From: Tolypothrix sp. PCC 7712
GTDB taxonomy: Bacteria; Cyanobacteriota; Cyanobacteriia; Cyanobacteriales; Nostocaceae
Assembly: GCF_025860405.1 (NCBI RefSeq)
Contig: NZ_CP063785.1
Location: forward strand, 8,495,390-8,559,389
DNA length: 64,000 nucleotides
Direction of reading: 5' to 3'
The position numbers were made by a program, and so were the translations under genes. This document shows positions 33,834 to 43,900 of the stretch, in pieces (within the stretch, counting starts at the first letter, position 1; every line of letters starts with the position of its first letter). Under the pieces are notes generated by a model. The model did not search any database and was not told the origin of the DNA. It saw nothing but the letters and a program-made list of their open reading frames with translations.

Positions 33834-34955
33834 TTAATTTTTGGTGGCAATGATATGTAAATCAATATTTTGTTGCCGAATTAATTCCATTAATCGTTGA
33901 GTAAAAGGTCTTTTAAAGAACCTTTTCCATCTGGGTTGTTGGCTTTCACCGATGACTATTTGCGTGATGTGATAATCTGCTGCAACTTGAGCAATTGTTT
34001 GGGCGACAGTTTGACTTTTTACGTGCAAAAATTCACCCCCAAATTCACGGCACAGTTTCTCACAAGTATCGATGTGTAGGCTTTCTTCTTTAGTAAGAAA
34101 ACGTTCTGGATCGGCAACAAAGACGGCGTAAAGTCGCGCATTCATATAATTGGCAATGCGTGCCCCTCGGCGCAGCAATTGCACGGAATTGGGATAGGTA
34201 GAAATACAAACTAAAACTCGTTCGTGGATATTACAAGTTTGTCCAGCAACGACAGAGGTGTTTGCTTCTTCTTCTACTGTGTCAGCGACTTCTCGTAATG
34301 CTAATTCCCTTAAAGCAATTAAGTTGCGACGCTGAAAGAAGTTTTCTAAAGATTGCTCAATTTTATTAGCTCCATAAATCTTACCTTCTCGCAAGCGCTC
34401 TTCTAGAGTTTCCGGTGTCACATCAATCACCACAACAGCATCAGCTTCCTCAAGCAGGCGATCGGGAATTCGTTCGCGCACTACTACACTGGTAATTCTG
34501 GCGACTACATCATTCAAACTTTCTAAATGTTGAATATTGACAGTAGAGTAAACATCAATTCCGGCAACTAAAATTACTTCTACATCTTGGTAGCGCTTTT
34601 CCCGTGGGGAACCTGGGATATTAGTATGAGCGAGTTCATCAACTAAAACCAGTTGGGGCGATCGCACTAAAATAGCCTCTGTATCCATTTCCTCTAAGGT
34701 AATATTCTGGCGGATACTAGCTTTGCGGGGAATTACCTCGAGTCCAGTAGCTTTCTGAGCTGTATCTTTGCGTCCGTGGGTTTCCAAAATGCCAATTACC
34801 ACATCAATACCATCCTGCTTCAGCTGATGTGCTTCTTCCAACATTTTGTAAGTTTTGCCCACACCAGGAGCCATACCGATGAATATTTTATGTTTCCCCC
34901 GTCGCTGCGGGCGATTGTAAGAAGCGTCAGGGGATGAATTAGAGGAATTAAACAT
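33834..34955 (-). CDS. kdpD: Truncated KdpD: N-terminal KdpD domain plus USP domain, no kinase
   Basis: 373 residues from MFNSSNSSPDAS at 34955; an open frame 45 codons longer only translates the GC-rich 37-bp repeat (repeated PQRGPRVPQSP). Walker A GMAPGVGKTYKMLEEA and the signature RSPQLVLVDELAHTN, PGSPREKRYQDVE, DVYSTVNIQHLESLNDVV mark the KdpD sensor-regulatory domain (about 20-230). A universal-stress-protein-like domain follows (RVLVCISTYPNSVQLLRRGARIANYMNARLYAVFV, about 255-370). The four membrane helices, HisKA and HATPase of full KdpD are missing, as known from Nostoc-type cyanobacteria, where short KdpD binds K+ signals or c-di-AMP-like ligands. No kdpE is nearby, and kdpA lies 17 kb away. 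Confidence 0.93.
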   Translation of the reverse strand: MFNSSNSSPDASYNRPQRRGKHKIFIGMAPGVGKTYKMLEEAHQLKQDGIDVVIGILETHGRKDTAQKATGLEVIPRKASIRQNITLEEMDTEAILVRSPQLVLVDELAHTNIPGSPREKRYQDVEVILVAGIDVYSTVNIQHLESLNDVVARITSVVVRERIPDRLLEEADAVVVIDVTPETLEERLREGKIYGANKIEQSLENFFQRRNLIALRELALREVADTVEEEANTSVVAGQTCNIHERVLVCISTYPNSVQLLRRGARIANYMNARLYAVFVADPERFLTKEESLHIDTCEKLCREFGGEFLHVKSQTVAQTIAQVAADYHITQIVIGESQQPRWKRFFKRPFTQRLMELIRQQNIDLHIIATKN

Positions 34956-34966
34956 GAATGGGGATT

Positions 34967-35054
34967 GGGGAACTCGGGGCCCCCTCTGGGGATAAGGGGT
35001 AATGGGGACTGGGGACTGGGGAACTCGGGGCCCCCTCTGGGGATAAGGGGTAAT
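34967..35054. repeat. Two copies of the GC-rich 37-bp repeat upstream of kdpD
   Basis: Copies at 34967-35003 and 35018-35054, period 51 bp. They begin 12 nt before the start of kdpD on its minus strand, so they make its 5' leader and create a false N-terminal extension. Confidence 0.9.
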
Positions 35055-35147
35055 GGGGATTGGGGGATGAGGAAGACAGAAAAATAACAAATTCCTATTA
35101 CCAATTACCCATTATCCAATGCCCAATGCCCAATGCCCAATGCCCCA

Positions 35148-36128
35148 TTAACTCTGAATTACAGATGCAAGCGCTTGATCGATTGCTGCTTGTACATCAG
35201 CATCTAGTTCTACACCGGATGCAGCAGCATTATCAACAATTTGATCGGGACGGCTAGCACCGATAATGGCTGAAGCTACGCGTTGATCGCGCAGTACCCA
35301 AGCTAAAGCTAACTGTGGCATACTTAAGCCTAAGTCTTGAGCGATGGGTTTGAGTTGTTGTACTGGGGAAAGGATGCGATCGCTAAATAAATCTTTGGTA
35401 AAAAACATATTCATTTTCTCGTTACCCGCACGAGAATCTGATGGTGGCGCTTCTCCTGGGCGATATTTGCCAGTAAGTATGCCCTGAGCTAGTGGTGACC
35501 ACACAATCTGACTGATACCGTTATCTGCACATAATGGAAATACCTCAGCTTCCGGTTTGCGCCACAACATAGAATACTGGGGTTGACTGGAAACAAAGCG
35601 CTCAACACCAGGAAGATTTAATGCTGCTTGAATTTGCTGGGGACTCCACTCGCTAAAGCCGATGTAACGCGCCTTTCCTTGACGTACTACCTCAGTTAGT
35701 GCCGTCATTGTCTCTTCTAGGGGTGTGTTGACATCGTAGCGATGACATTGGTACAAATCAACGTAATCTGTACGTAAGCGTTTCAACGAAGCATCAATTT
35801 GTTTGTGGATTTGGGCTGCTGATAGTCCTCTGTCATCAGGTGACATAGGAAAAAATACCTTAGTAGCTAAGATATATGAGGAACGGTCAATTCCTTGTAA
35901 TACTTGGCCTAAAAATGATTCAGCTCCACCAGTTGCGTAAACATTAGCAGTATCTAAAAAATTGATTCCTACTTCAAAAGCTTTGTGAATACAAGCTTCT
36001 GCGTTTTGCTGCTCTACTGCACCCCCATAAGTGAGCCATGAGCCAAGGCTAATTTCCGAAACGCGCAAATCGCTGTTACCGAGTTGGCGGTATTTCATCT
36101 GCGTTTCTCGTTTGACTATTGATCTCAT
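35148..36128 (-). CDS. Aldo/keto reductase (AKR, Kv-beta-like)
   Basis: About 326 residues from ATG at 36128, which has a perfect GGAGG 8 nt upstream; a frame five codons longer has no ribosome site. AKR features: MKYRQLGNSDLRVSEISLGSW, the catalytic D and Y in GINFLDTANVYATGGAESFLG, K in SYILATKVFF, H in YVDLYQCHRYD, and the NADP-binding IIGASRPDQI near the C-terminus. It reduces carbonyls with NADPH in the cytoplasm and resembles the potassium-channel beta subunit and YghZ branch of AKRs. The substrate is unknown. It stands alone in the minus direction upstream of kdpD; the gap contains CCCAATG repeats. Confidence 0.93.
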   Translation of the reverse strand: MRSIVKRETQMKYRQLGNSDLRVSEISLGSWLTYGGAVEQQNAEACIHKAFEVGINFLDTANVYATGGAESFLGQVLQGIDRSSYILATKVFFPMSPDDRGLSAAQIHKQIDASLKRLRTDYVDLYQCHRYDVNTPLEETMTALTEVVRQGKARYIGFSEWSPQQIQAALNLPGVERFVSSQPQYSMLWRKPEAEVFPLCADNGISQIVWSPLAQGILTGKYRPGEAPPSDSRAGNEKMNMFFTKDLFSDRILSPVQQLKPIAQDLGLSMPQLALAWVLRDQRVASAIIGASRPDQIVDNAAASGVELDADVQAAIDQALASVIQS

Positions 36129-36639
36129 CGTTATTACCTCCAAAAAGGGATTTTGAGAATTTTCCCTGTACTGATTCAGATGTGCTAGGTGTTGTTAGAT
36201 CAGCATTTTTTCCCTTAATTTGGGAAAGAGGGAAATATTAAACCGTATTGCTAGAAAGCGTCAAAGCGGATGCCAGCAATCTTAAGGAAGGTAAAACGAA
36301 AGTTCATCAGCTTTAAGTAATAGAAGTAATTAAAAAATTGGTCAAAGCGCCAATAGGGGACTTCCAAATAAAAAATAACTAATACAAATCAATACCTTTG
36401 CCAATTTACGAGGGTAATTTCATGTATTAACCTCCTTTCCTCTAGGGTTGGGCAAAAACAATAAACCGTAAAAATTCCTTCTGGATTTATCGCAAGGTTT
36501 TTTTGGCGCACTAATGCAGTATCAAGGGTTTGAGCCTCTAACCTACCTTGTAAGCTCAAGGCTTATATATCGGTTATTTTGGCAAAAATGGCAAAATTTT
36601 TTTACCCTCTTATTTTGGCTAAGGTATTGACAAATCAAA

Positions 36640-36725
36640 TAATTTTTGCAACACATCAATAATATTCTAGAGGTCAAGGCAGTGCCTTGCCCCTACAATC
36701 TGTCGTATTGTTTTTTCAAATTGGT
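36640..36725. repeat. Dispersed repeat D, uninterrupted copy
   Basis: Contains CACATCAATAATATTCTAGA, then GGTCAAGGCAGTGCCTTGCC and CCTACAATCTGTCG. The same sequence surrounds the 195-bp element at 57229-57423, where GGCATTGCC is duplicated. This copy is therefore a natural empty-site reference. Confidence 0.75.
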
Positions 36726-37176
36726 ATAATTGCTTTGGTGAGCAGAGGGAGAAACAATGACATACAAAAATAAGTAGGGGCACAATATGTTACGCCCCTA
36801 CGATTATCTGTACTTCAATGCTTTGTAATTTGCGGCAATTTTTCAATATTTTTGGAATACTTTATTTAACGGTTTAATTTTTTTGGCGTTATTATTTTTT
36901 TATATCAACTCTTTGTATCAAGCATATGAAAACATTGATTTTTGCCAAATTTGACAAAATTCGGTTGCCTATCATATTCAACAATGCTAAGTTCTGTCAA
37001 TTTTCCTCACTACGCTAAAAAAATCACCAGTTAAGAAAAATATTATCAGAAGAGATTTATTAAATATATATCTAGAGAAGTATTATAGATATGACAATTT
37101 TATGACATTCATGTTTCTGGGATGACATATCTAGAGTATATAAATACAGGTAAGGAGAATTATGTAATTTGAAAAT

Positions 37177-37225
37177 ACCCACCCCTAATTTCTTGCTGTT
37201 TTGTAGAAAGAGTTAGAGGTGGGTT
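37177..37225 (-). terminator. Terminator of the OYE-family gene
   Basis: On the minus strand, AACCCACCTCTAA pairs with TTAGGGGTGGGT across a 24-nt loop, followed by ATTTTC. It lies about 42 nt past the stop codon at 37267. Confidence 0.55.
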
Positions 37226-37266
37226 TAGTGCTTAATTTATAATGATTTAAGCCTATTAAATCTTGA

Positions 37267-38334
37267 TTACAACCAAGCGCGATCGTATTGTACTGGCCAA
37301 AGTTTTTCGTGTCCTAGCTGTTTGGCTGCAAGATGTGGCCAGTAAGGATTACGAAGTAATTCCCGCCCTAACAATACTATGTCCGCTACTCCTGTACTAA
37401 TAATTTTGTCAGCTTGTTCAGGAGATGTAATTAAACCGACGGCTCCTGTTTCAATCTTGGCTTCTTTGCGGATACGCTCGGCAAATTGAGTCTGATAACC
37501 TGGTTTTGAGGGAATATTAATTCCTGGGATAATGCCACCAGATGAGCAGTCAATGAGATCCACACCCAAAGACTTCAACTTGTCACTTAAAGCGATACTT
37601 TGCTCTATATCCCAACCTTTATCTACCCAATCCGTAGCGGAGATTCGCACAAACAATGGATTGCTTTGCGGCCAGATTTCTCGCACTCCTTGAACAACTT
37701 CCCTTAGCAGCCGAGTTCGGTTTTCAAAACTACCGCCATAATCATCTGTGCGAGTGTTTGAAAGTGGTGAGAGAAATTGATGCAGCAAGTAGCCATGAGC
37801 TGCATGAATTTCAATAACTTTAAACCCAGCTTGCAAGGAACGTTGAGCAGCTTGGATAAAAGCATTAGTAACTTGTTGAATACCTTCTAAAGTCAAAGCT
37901 TCTGGGATGGGAGCATCTTTACTAAAAGCGATCGCACTGCTGGACACAAGAGGTCGCCACCCCTCCTGGGATTCATCTAAAAATTTTCCTCCCTTGCTGG
38001 GTTTGGCGGTGCTGGCTTTTCTCCCCGCATGAGCTAGTTGAATTCCCGCCACAGCACCAAAGTTATGAATTAATTCCACAATCTGGGCTAAATTTTCGAT
38101 GTGTTCATCTGACCAGATTCCCAAATCTTGCGGACTAATACGTCCCCGCGCCTCTACTGCTGCTGCTTCTGTTAGCACCAACCCCGAACCGCCAACAGCA
38201 CGAGAAGCTAGATGAATTTTGTGCCAATCATTAGCAAAACCATTCGTACTAGAATATTGGCACATAGGTGAAACAGCAATGCGGTTGCGAAATGTCACAT
38301 CACGAATACTAAATGGTTCAAACAGGTGTGCCAT
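37267..38334 (-). CDS. OYE-family NADH:flavin oxidoreductase (YqjM-like)
   Basis: Length 355 residues. YqjM-type old yellow enzyme: LFEPFSIRDVTFRNRIAVSPMCQYSS (Cys of the YqjM/thermophilic-like class beside the FMN), LTEAAAVEARGRIS, GIQLAHAGRKAS, VIEIHAAHGYLLHQFLSPLSN, RVRISATDW-type strand and the final phosphate-binding GVADIVLLGRELLRNPYWP. FMN-dependent reductase of activated double bonds of enones and nitro compounds using NAD(P)H, cytoplasmic; often tied to oxidative or xenobiotic stress. A terminator follows its stop. It lies alone, divergent from the spacer before the kinase at 38992, and no regulator is adjacent. Confidence 0.94.
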   Translation of the reverse strand: MAHLFEPFSIRDVTFRNRIAVSPMCQYSSTNGFANDWHKIHLASRAVGGSGLVLTEAAAVEARGRISPQDLGIWSDEHIENLAQIVELIHNFGAVAGIQLAHAGRKASTAKPSKGGKFLDESQEGWRPLVSSSAIAFSKDAPIPEALTLEGIQQVTNAFIQAAQRSLQAGFKVIEIHAAHGYLLHQFLSPLSNTRTDDYGGSFENRTRLLREVVQGVREIWPQSNPLFVRISATDWVDKGWDIEQSIALSDKLKSLGVDLIDCSSGGIIPGINIPSKPGYQTQFAERIRKEAKIETGAVGLITSPEQADKIISTGVADIVLLGRELLRNPYWPHLAAKQLGHEKLWPVQYDRAWL

Positions 38335-38991
38335 TACTATTGATTCCTTCTCTTGCTACGTAAAAGAAATTCCGGACGGACTTACACAATAGACTCAGGT
38401 TGGCTGCAACTGCTGTAGATGTGCGAATCGGCACACTTAATTGAGTGAGCGAACCATCAACAGAAATAATTCGATAACATCAACATCATTCACTGCAAAA
38501 CTCCGCAGCTATTAGTAACAAGGCAAAAACCAAATCTACCACTGATACAAATAGTGATTATTTATACATTTGAATTGGCTTTTAGCATTTGTTACCAAGC
38601 TAAAGACGCGGATTTGGTTTAAGCGAACAGTGTTATGCATTTCTTAATTAAGGAAAAGCACGCTTATTAAGGAACTCATGACTGAGTTCCATTTCTCCAA
38701 GCTATGGCAAAAGCGTAGAAAGTGAATCTACTAGATAGCCTAACTAAAATTTCTCGATTCTGGAAGGCAACTAATCTTTTAAGAATGGGGAAGGGGAAAA
38801 AGGGGAAGGGGAAAAGGGAAATAAAAAAACTTTAACCTTTAACCTTTAACCTTTAACTTTTTCCCCAAAACCAATTTTGGGTTCAAAACGCTTAACCGGG
38901 TAGTATTGGGATGGGATGCAGAGTTGAAAAACACGATATGGGCAAAAATTACTCAAAAACCCCTGATATCTTAATTATGTTAAAAAAAAGT
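38335..38991. repeat. Intergenic region with a decayed MITE B copy
   Basis: Sequence at 38768-38908 has the G/A-rich arm, then repeated AACCTTT, a TTTTTCCCC arm and the right end CTTAACCGGGTAGTATTG of family B, with a degraded left end and 141 bp length. No duplication of the flanks is visible. No gene was found in the remainder. Confidence 0.6.
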
Positions 38992-40776
38992 TTATTTTTT
39001 AAAATGTCTTAAACCATAACGGTCTTGATATTTGGCAATATAATCTACATTTTGCTGTTCTAATTTTGTAAGTAATTTACTCGGAAATTCTTTAGGGGAA
39101 TAAGTCGGTTGATACCACGATTGCTGATTAAAATAATCCTGTATACCTGGAGTGTCAAACCGCCGACCATGAACGGCAAATATCCAATTTCGCATAATAT
39201 CTAATTCCAACCCGTCTTTACCTTGCAAATCTGCATCGGTGACGTATCTTTGAGAAAGCCAAGAGTAATTGCTGGTTGTGGTATTAGTACTTGCTGCGGT
39301 AGATGGCGTAGGGTCGGGTGTAGATGTACCTGCAATTTGTTTAAAATAAAATCTATCCGCCGATACATTGGCATTTTTACTAGCAAAAGCACAATAAGCG
39401 TTAGGATTAGCTTGTCCGTAAGTTTTGAGTTGGTCTATGCAACTGTTGCGATCGCTAAAATGACCTACATAAACTACATATAATTGCTGCCCTGATAAAT
39501 TGGGATAGTCTGGTACCCAAAAGCTACCCGCTTGAGGGTAACCTTGATTATATAAAGCTTTCACTCGCAGATTTGCCGCAGGTAATTTAGCATAGGCTGA
39601 ATCTGATAGGAAATAAAACGCACTAGGCTGTGCATTATTATAGACCTCTGTTTGCTGAGGCACAGGAGTATCGCTTGCAGATGCACTTGGCGATGGGGAA
39701 GTGACAGCAGGCGTAGATTGATTTAAAGATGTTGGTGTCGGTTGTGGTAAAACCTGACTAATAATTACAGCCGCACCAATTAACCCACCTGCAATTAAAC
39801 CACCCATCACCAAACCATTATTGCGATTATTAGTTTCTGGTTTTGGTGGTTCAGTTTTTGGCGGTTCCGTGGGGCGAGGCGATACAGGCACAGTAGGCGG
39901 TGGTACAGTCACCACAGGCGGTTGATGGAAAACTGGTTGTGTTGGTGGAATAGGACTTGCTATACTCTGCAAAGCATCCAGCATGGTTCTAGCTGTAGGA
40001 AAGCGATCGCGTGGATGATAGGCGATCGTGCGATCAAGTATATCTGCCATCATCGGACTCAAATGAGGAGCATATTGTCGCCACATAATCTCAGCCGTCT
40101 GGGGATCTGCTTCTATTTGTTGCGGTTGTCTCCCAGTTAGCAAATAAATTGCTGTCATCCCCACACTATATAAATCGCTGGAATAAACTGGTCTTCCCGC
40201 AGCTTGTTCGCTGGACATATAGCCTGGTGTACCAATGACTATTGAACTGGTAGGTAAACCTTGAGAATTCACCACTGTTCCCATCGATTCCCGCACCGCA
40301 CCAAAATCAATTAATACAGGTTTGCCGTCCCGATGCCGCACAATAATGTTATCCGGTTTAATATCGCGGTGAACAATATACTTACCGTGGACATATTCTA
40401 ATACGGGTAATAAATTGAGCAATAATTCCTGTATAGCTTTTTCGCTAAATAACCCCTGCTGTTGCAATTTTGCTGTGAGGGTATCACCTTCTACCCATTC
40501 CTGAACTAGGTAAAATTGCCCTGCTGCTTCAAAATAAGCAAACAAAGTGGGGATTTGGTCAGTTGCACCACCAAGTTCTTCTAAAATCGCCGCTTCTCGC
40601 TGAAACCGTTCTTTGACTATTTGGTAAATCTGCGGATTATTTTGAATTGGTCTAAGCTGTTTGACTACACAACGGCGCTTAGAAGGCATATAGCTATCTT
40701 CTGCCAGAAAGGTTTCGCCAAACCCACCAGCACCCAAAGTGCGAATAACTTGATAGCGATCGTTCAACAGGTTCAT
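38992..40776 (-). CDS. Ser/Thr protein kinase with SPOR-like and YARHG domains
   Basis: 594 residues from MNLLNDRYQVIRTLG at 40776; the open frame extends 17 codons further through a TAATTCGTAAT repeat, and the paralogue at 60311 also begins at this point. Kinase domain (about 5-275): GAGGFGETFLAED, CVVKQLRP, YIVHRDIKPDN, LIDFGAVRES, GTPGYMSSEQ. A Pro-rich linker and one membrane span (about 328-346) follow, then a low-complexity region, a SPOR-like part (QLYVVYVGHFSDRNSCIDQLKTY), and a C-terminal YARHG domain (MRNWIFAVHGRRFDTPGIQDYF, then WYQP). YARHG domains occur outside the cell, so the protein may sense wall or periplasmic ligands across the membrane. Catalytic residues intact. Confidence 0.92.
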   Translation of the reverse strand: MNLLNDRYQVIRTLGAGGFGETFLAEDSYMPSKRRCVVKQLRPIQNNPQIYQIVKERFQREAAILEELGGATDQIPTLFAYFEAAGQFYLVQEWVEGDTLTAKLQQQGLFSEKAIQELLLNLLPVLEYVHGKYIVHRDIKPDNIIVRHRDGKPVLIDFGAVRESMGTVVNSQGLPTSSIVIGTPGYMSSEQAAGRPVYSSDLYSVGMTAIYLLTGRQPQQIEADPQTAEIMWRQYAPHLSPMMADILDRTIAYHPRDRFPTARTMLDALQSIASPIPPTQPVFHQPPVVTVPPPTVPVSPRPTEPPKTEPPKPETNNRNNGLVMGGLIAGGLIGAAVIISQVLPQPTPTSLNQSTPAVTSPSPSASASDTPVPQQTEVYNNAQPSAFYFLSDSAYAKLPAANLRVKALYNQGYPQAGSFWVPDYPNLSGQQLYVVYVGHFSDRNSCIDQLKTYGQANPNAYCAFASKNANVSADRFYFKQIAGTSTPDPTPSTAASTNTTTSNYSWLSQRYVTDADLQGKDGLELDIMRNWIFAVHGRRFDTPGIQDYFNQQSWYQPTYSPKEFPSKLLTKLEQQNVDYIAKYQDRYGLRHFKK

Positions 40777-40984
40777 TCTTAATTTATAATTCGTAATTCG
40801 TAATACCCTACAGAAAGCGCAAAGCACTACGTAATTCTTAATAAGACGTAGGGTGTGTTACGCCGTAGGCTAACGCACCTATAATATTCGATGGTACTTT
40901 ACTATACAGCAATACAACACTCAATCTAGTTGGCATCAACAATCTTCATCACCCGAACCTTTTTGAGCGTGTAATAGCTTAGTT
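40777..40984. repeat. Spacer with TAATTCGTAAT and GTTACGC palindrome
   Basis: A palindrome GGTGTGTTACGCCGTAGGCT (40852-40879) of the GATGCGTTA...TAACGCATC family sits here, beside AATTCGTAATTCGTAAT repeats. It separates the kinase at 38992-40776 from the TpsA gene upstream on the same strand. Confidence 0.6.
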
Positions 40985-43900
40985 CTACCTAGACACAGGG
41001 CATACAGTAGCAACAGGGTGAGATGTTGGTGTAGCTTGAGGTGCATTCGTCACCAAAGCTATTTCACCATTAGCAGTTTTGACCATACCTTGCGCTTCGA
41101 TAATTTCCGAAATTGCATTGTTACTTACCGGAACAACACCATCTATTGATGTAGCTGTTTGCTCCTCTAGAGTCGCTAGGGGAATGTGAATATTTGTACC
41201 CGTCAACAATTCCAATGGGCTAGGTGGTAAACTACCGCGTCCAGTAACAACAAATTTTGCTAACGGCTTTGGGTTGGGGTCTGTGGGGCAGATTTGCGAA
41301 AATTTAGTACTAGCATCAATGAATTCATTGGGTAGTTGGATTAATTCTTGCGTTGGTTGGACTTCTGGTTGCTGAATCTCAATTTGTCCTTGTACGCCTA
41401 ATTCAGAACTAGCCGTAATATCATTTGTTTGCAGTGATGGTTTGAGGCGGGAGTCTATACCGAAAATATTCTGAGTAAAGATGTTAATATTACCACCCGC
41501 ACCAGAAAACGCGTTAGCTGTGATATCACTGTTTTCGTTAGGTACAGCAACTATGAAAGGTGTATTTATAGTTATGTTACCGCCATTGCCGCCAGCTTGG
41601 GTAGTGCCTGCGGTGGTGGAAATCTGAGCACCACGACGCATCAGCAAAAAGTCGTTAACATTAAGTTTAATATTGCCACCATTAGCATCAGCGATCGATT
41701 CCGAAGTGATAGAGCCTCGATTATTCAGGGTAAGCCGAGATGCATTGATATTAATATTCCCAGCTGCATTTTGAATTTCTGTATTAGCTGATAGCTTTGC
41801 ACCATCAGTTACAAGTAGGGAATTTGTAGAGATATTAATATCTCCGCCTTTACCTAAGGTTCCTGAAAGCCGTCCGTCTTGACTAGCCCCACTGGTAATA
41901 AAAACATCAGAACCTGCAATAGCGATAGAGTTTGCATTAATCAATATATTCCCCGCATCTCCTTGTCCTTGAGTTCTGGTATTTATTTCTTGGTTGCCAG
42001 AAACAGATAAATTAGGTGTATTGATGATGATATCACCACCTTTACCAACTGCTTCAGGTTCAACTTGGGTATAGGCACCACCCCAAAATGGTTTTAAATC
42101 TCCGCTAAAGGTAACACTATCTCGTGCATTGATGATAATGTTGCCGCCATTACCACGAGCCTCTGTATCTGCACGTAAATTAGCACCTATATCTAGCAAG
42201 AAGGAACCTGTTGTAATCTGGATATCTCCTCCATTCCCAATTCCACCTACACCTCCTCCATTGTCTTCACAAGCACAGGTCACTTCAGAGAACATATCTG
42301 ATCCTTGTACTAGGGCTACTTGGTCTCTTGCCTCAATTATGATGTTACCGGAATTACCTGTTCCTGCTGTACTGGCATTGATTTGAGAACTATCTAAGCG
42401 TAAAGTGCCGGTTTTTATAACTACACCACCACTGTTGCCTACACCCCCAAAATTAACACTGCTGGAGAATATAGTTCCATCTGCATCAAAATTAGTTCTA
42501 CCAAGATTAAGGTCGCCTACTCCTGTTAAGGAAACAGTATTACGGGCTTCAATGAATATTCCTCCCGAATTTCCGCGTCCAGAAATACTTGATAAAATTC
42601 TGGCTTCATCACTGGCAAATAGTGAACCTGTATTAATGCTAATACCTCCACTGTTACCTACTCCTCCAGAATCAACACTATTTAAAATCCGGCTGAAGCT
42701 TTTTCCCGATAAAGAAACTGTATCACGGGCTGTAATAGAAATTTTACCTGCATCACCTTCACCAAAGGTGCTAGAACTTATTACTGCACCATCTTTGATA
42801 AAAACATTTTCAGCAAAAATGTTAATGTCACCGCCATTACCAAATGCGCCAGATTCTACATTACTAAATAAACCACTTGGCGATTCATCAATATCTAACC
42901 CAACAAAAGAAACTGTATCTCTTGCTTGAATTGTGATATTTCCTCCATTACCTCGTCCGCGAGTAAACGAGTTTATTTGAGAACCATTAGTTAGAGAAAG
43001 TGAGCCAGTAGAGATGTTGATATTCCCAGCACTTCCCTCAGCATCAATACTCTGAATATTGTTGATAATATATGATGTAGCATCTAGAGAAATTGCATCA
43101 CGACCTGTTATAAAAATATTACCAGAATTCCCCTTCCCAAAAGTGCTAGAAATTATTTCTCCACCTTCTTTTATATTAATATTTCCAGCTTCAACCTTAA
43201 TATTTCCAGCACTTCCACTTGCACCATCACCTAAACTACCAAATATTCCACTATTTGCACCAGAAATTGCAAATACATCACGCACGTTAATATTTACAGT
43301 TCCACCAATACCTTGGGCACCTGCAAGAGTTCCAGATGCTCTATTGAGACTAACGCCTAAGATTCCACTATTTGTCAAAGATAATGAACTAGCAGTGATA
43401 TTGATGACCCCTCCATTACCTACTGCACCAGCAAATACATTACTCAAAGAAGCACTGGGAAATCCATTACTATCTACCCCATCAAAAGTAACTGCATCTC
43501 TGGCTTGAATTGTGATATTTCCCGCATTACCTTGTCCGCGAGTAAACGAGTTTATTTGAGCGCCATTAGTTACAGAAAGCGAACCAGTAAGAATATCGAT
43601 ATTGCCAGCATTTCCTTCAGCATCAATAGCCTGAACATTGTTGAGAATATATGATGAATAATCTAGAAAAATTGTCTTGTCGGCTGTTATATAAATATTA
43701 CCTGAATCGCCTTTACCAAAAGTGCTGGCTGAGATTTCTCCACCATCTCTTACAAAAATATTTCCAGCTTCAACTTTAATATTTCCACCACTGCCAATTG
43801 CACCAGCACCTAGACTACCAAATATTCCACTATCTGTACCGGAAATTGTAAATGCATCACGCACATTAATATTTATAGTTCCACCAATACCTTGGGCACC

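Larger units (their letters stand above)
36129..37266. other. AT-rich intergenic region with dispersed palindromic repeats
   Basis: Over 1.1 kb without a supported gene. Two palindromic short repeats occur: GGCAGTGCCTTGCCCC around 36672-36697 (the empty-site relative of the repeat that holds MITE A copy 2) and TAGGGGC...GCCCCTA at 36777-36800. Two TTTTGCCA/TGGCAAAA motifs (36585-36602 and 36945-36960) are reminiscent of an operator pair but cannot be assigned. Confidence 0.5.
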
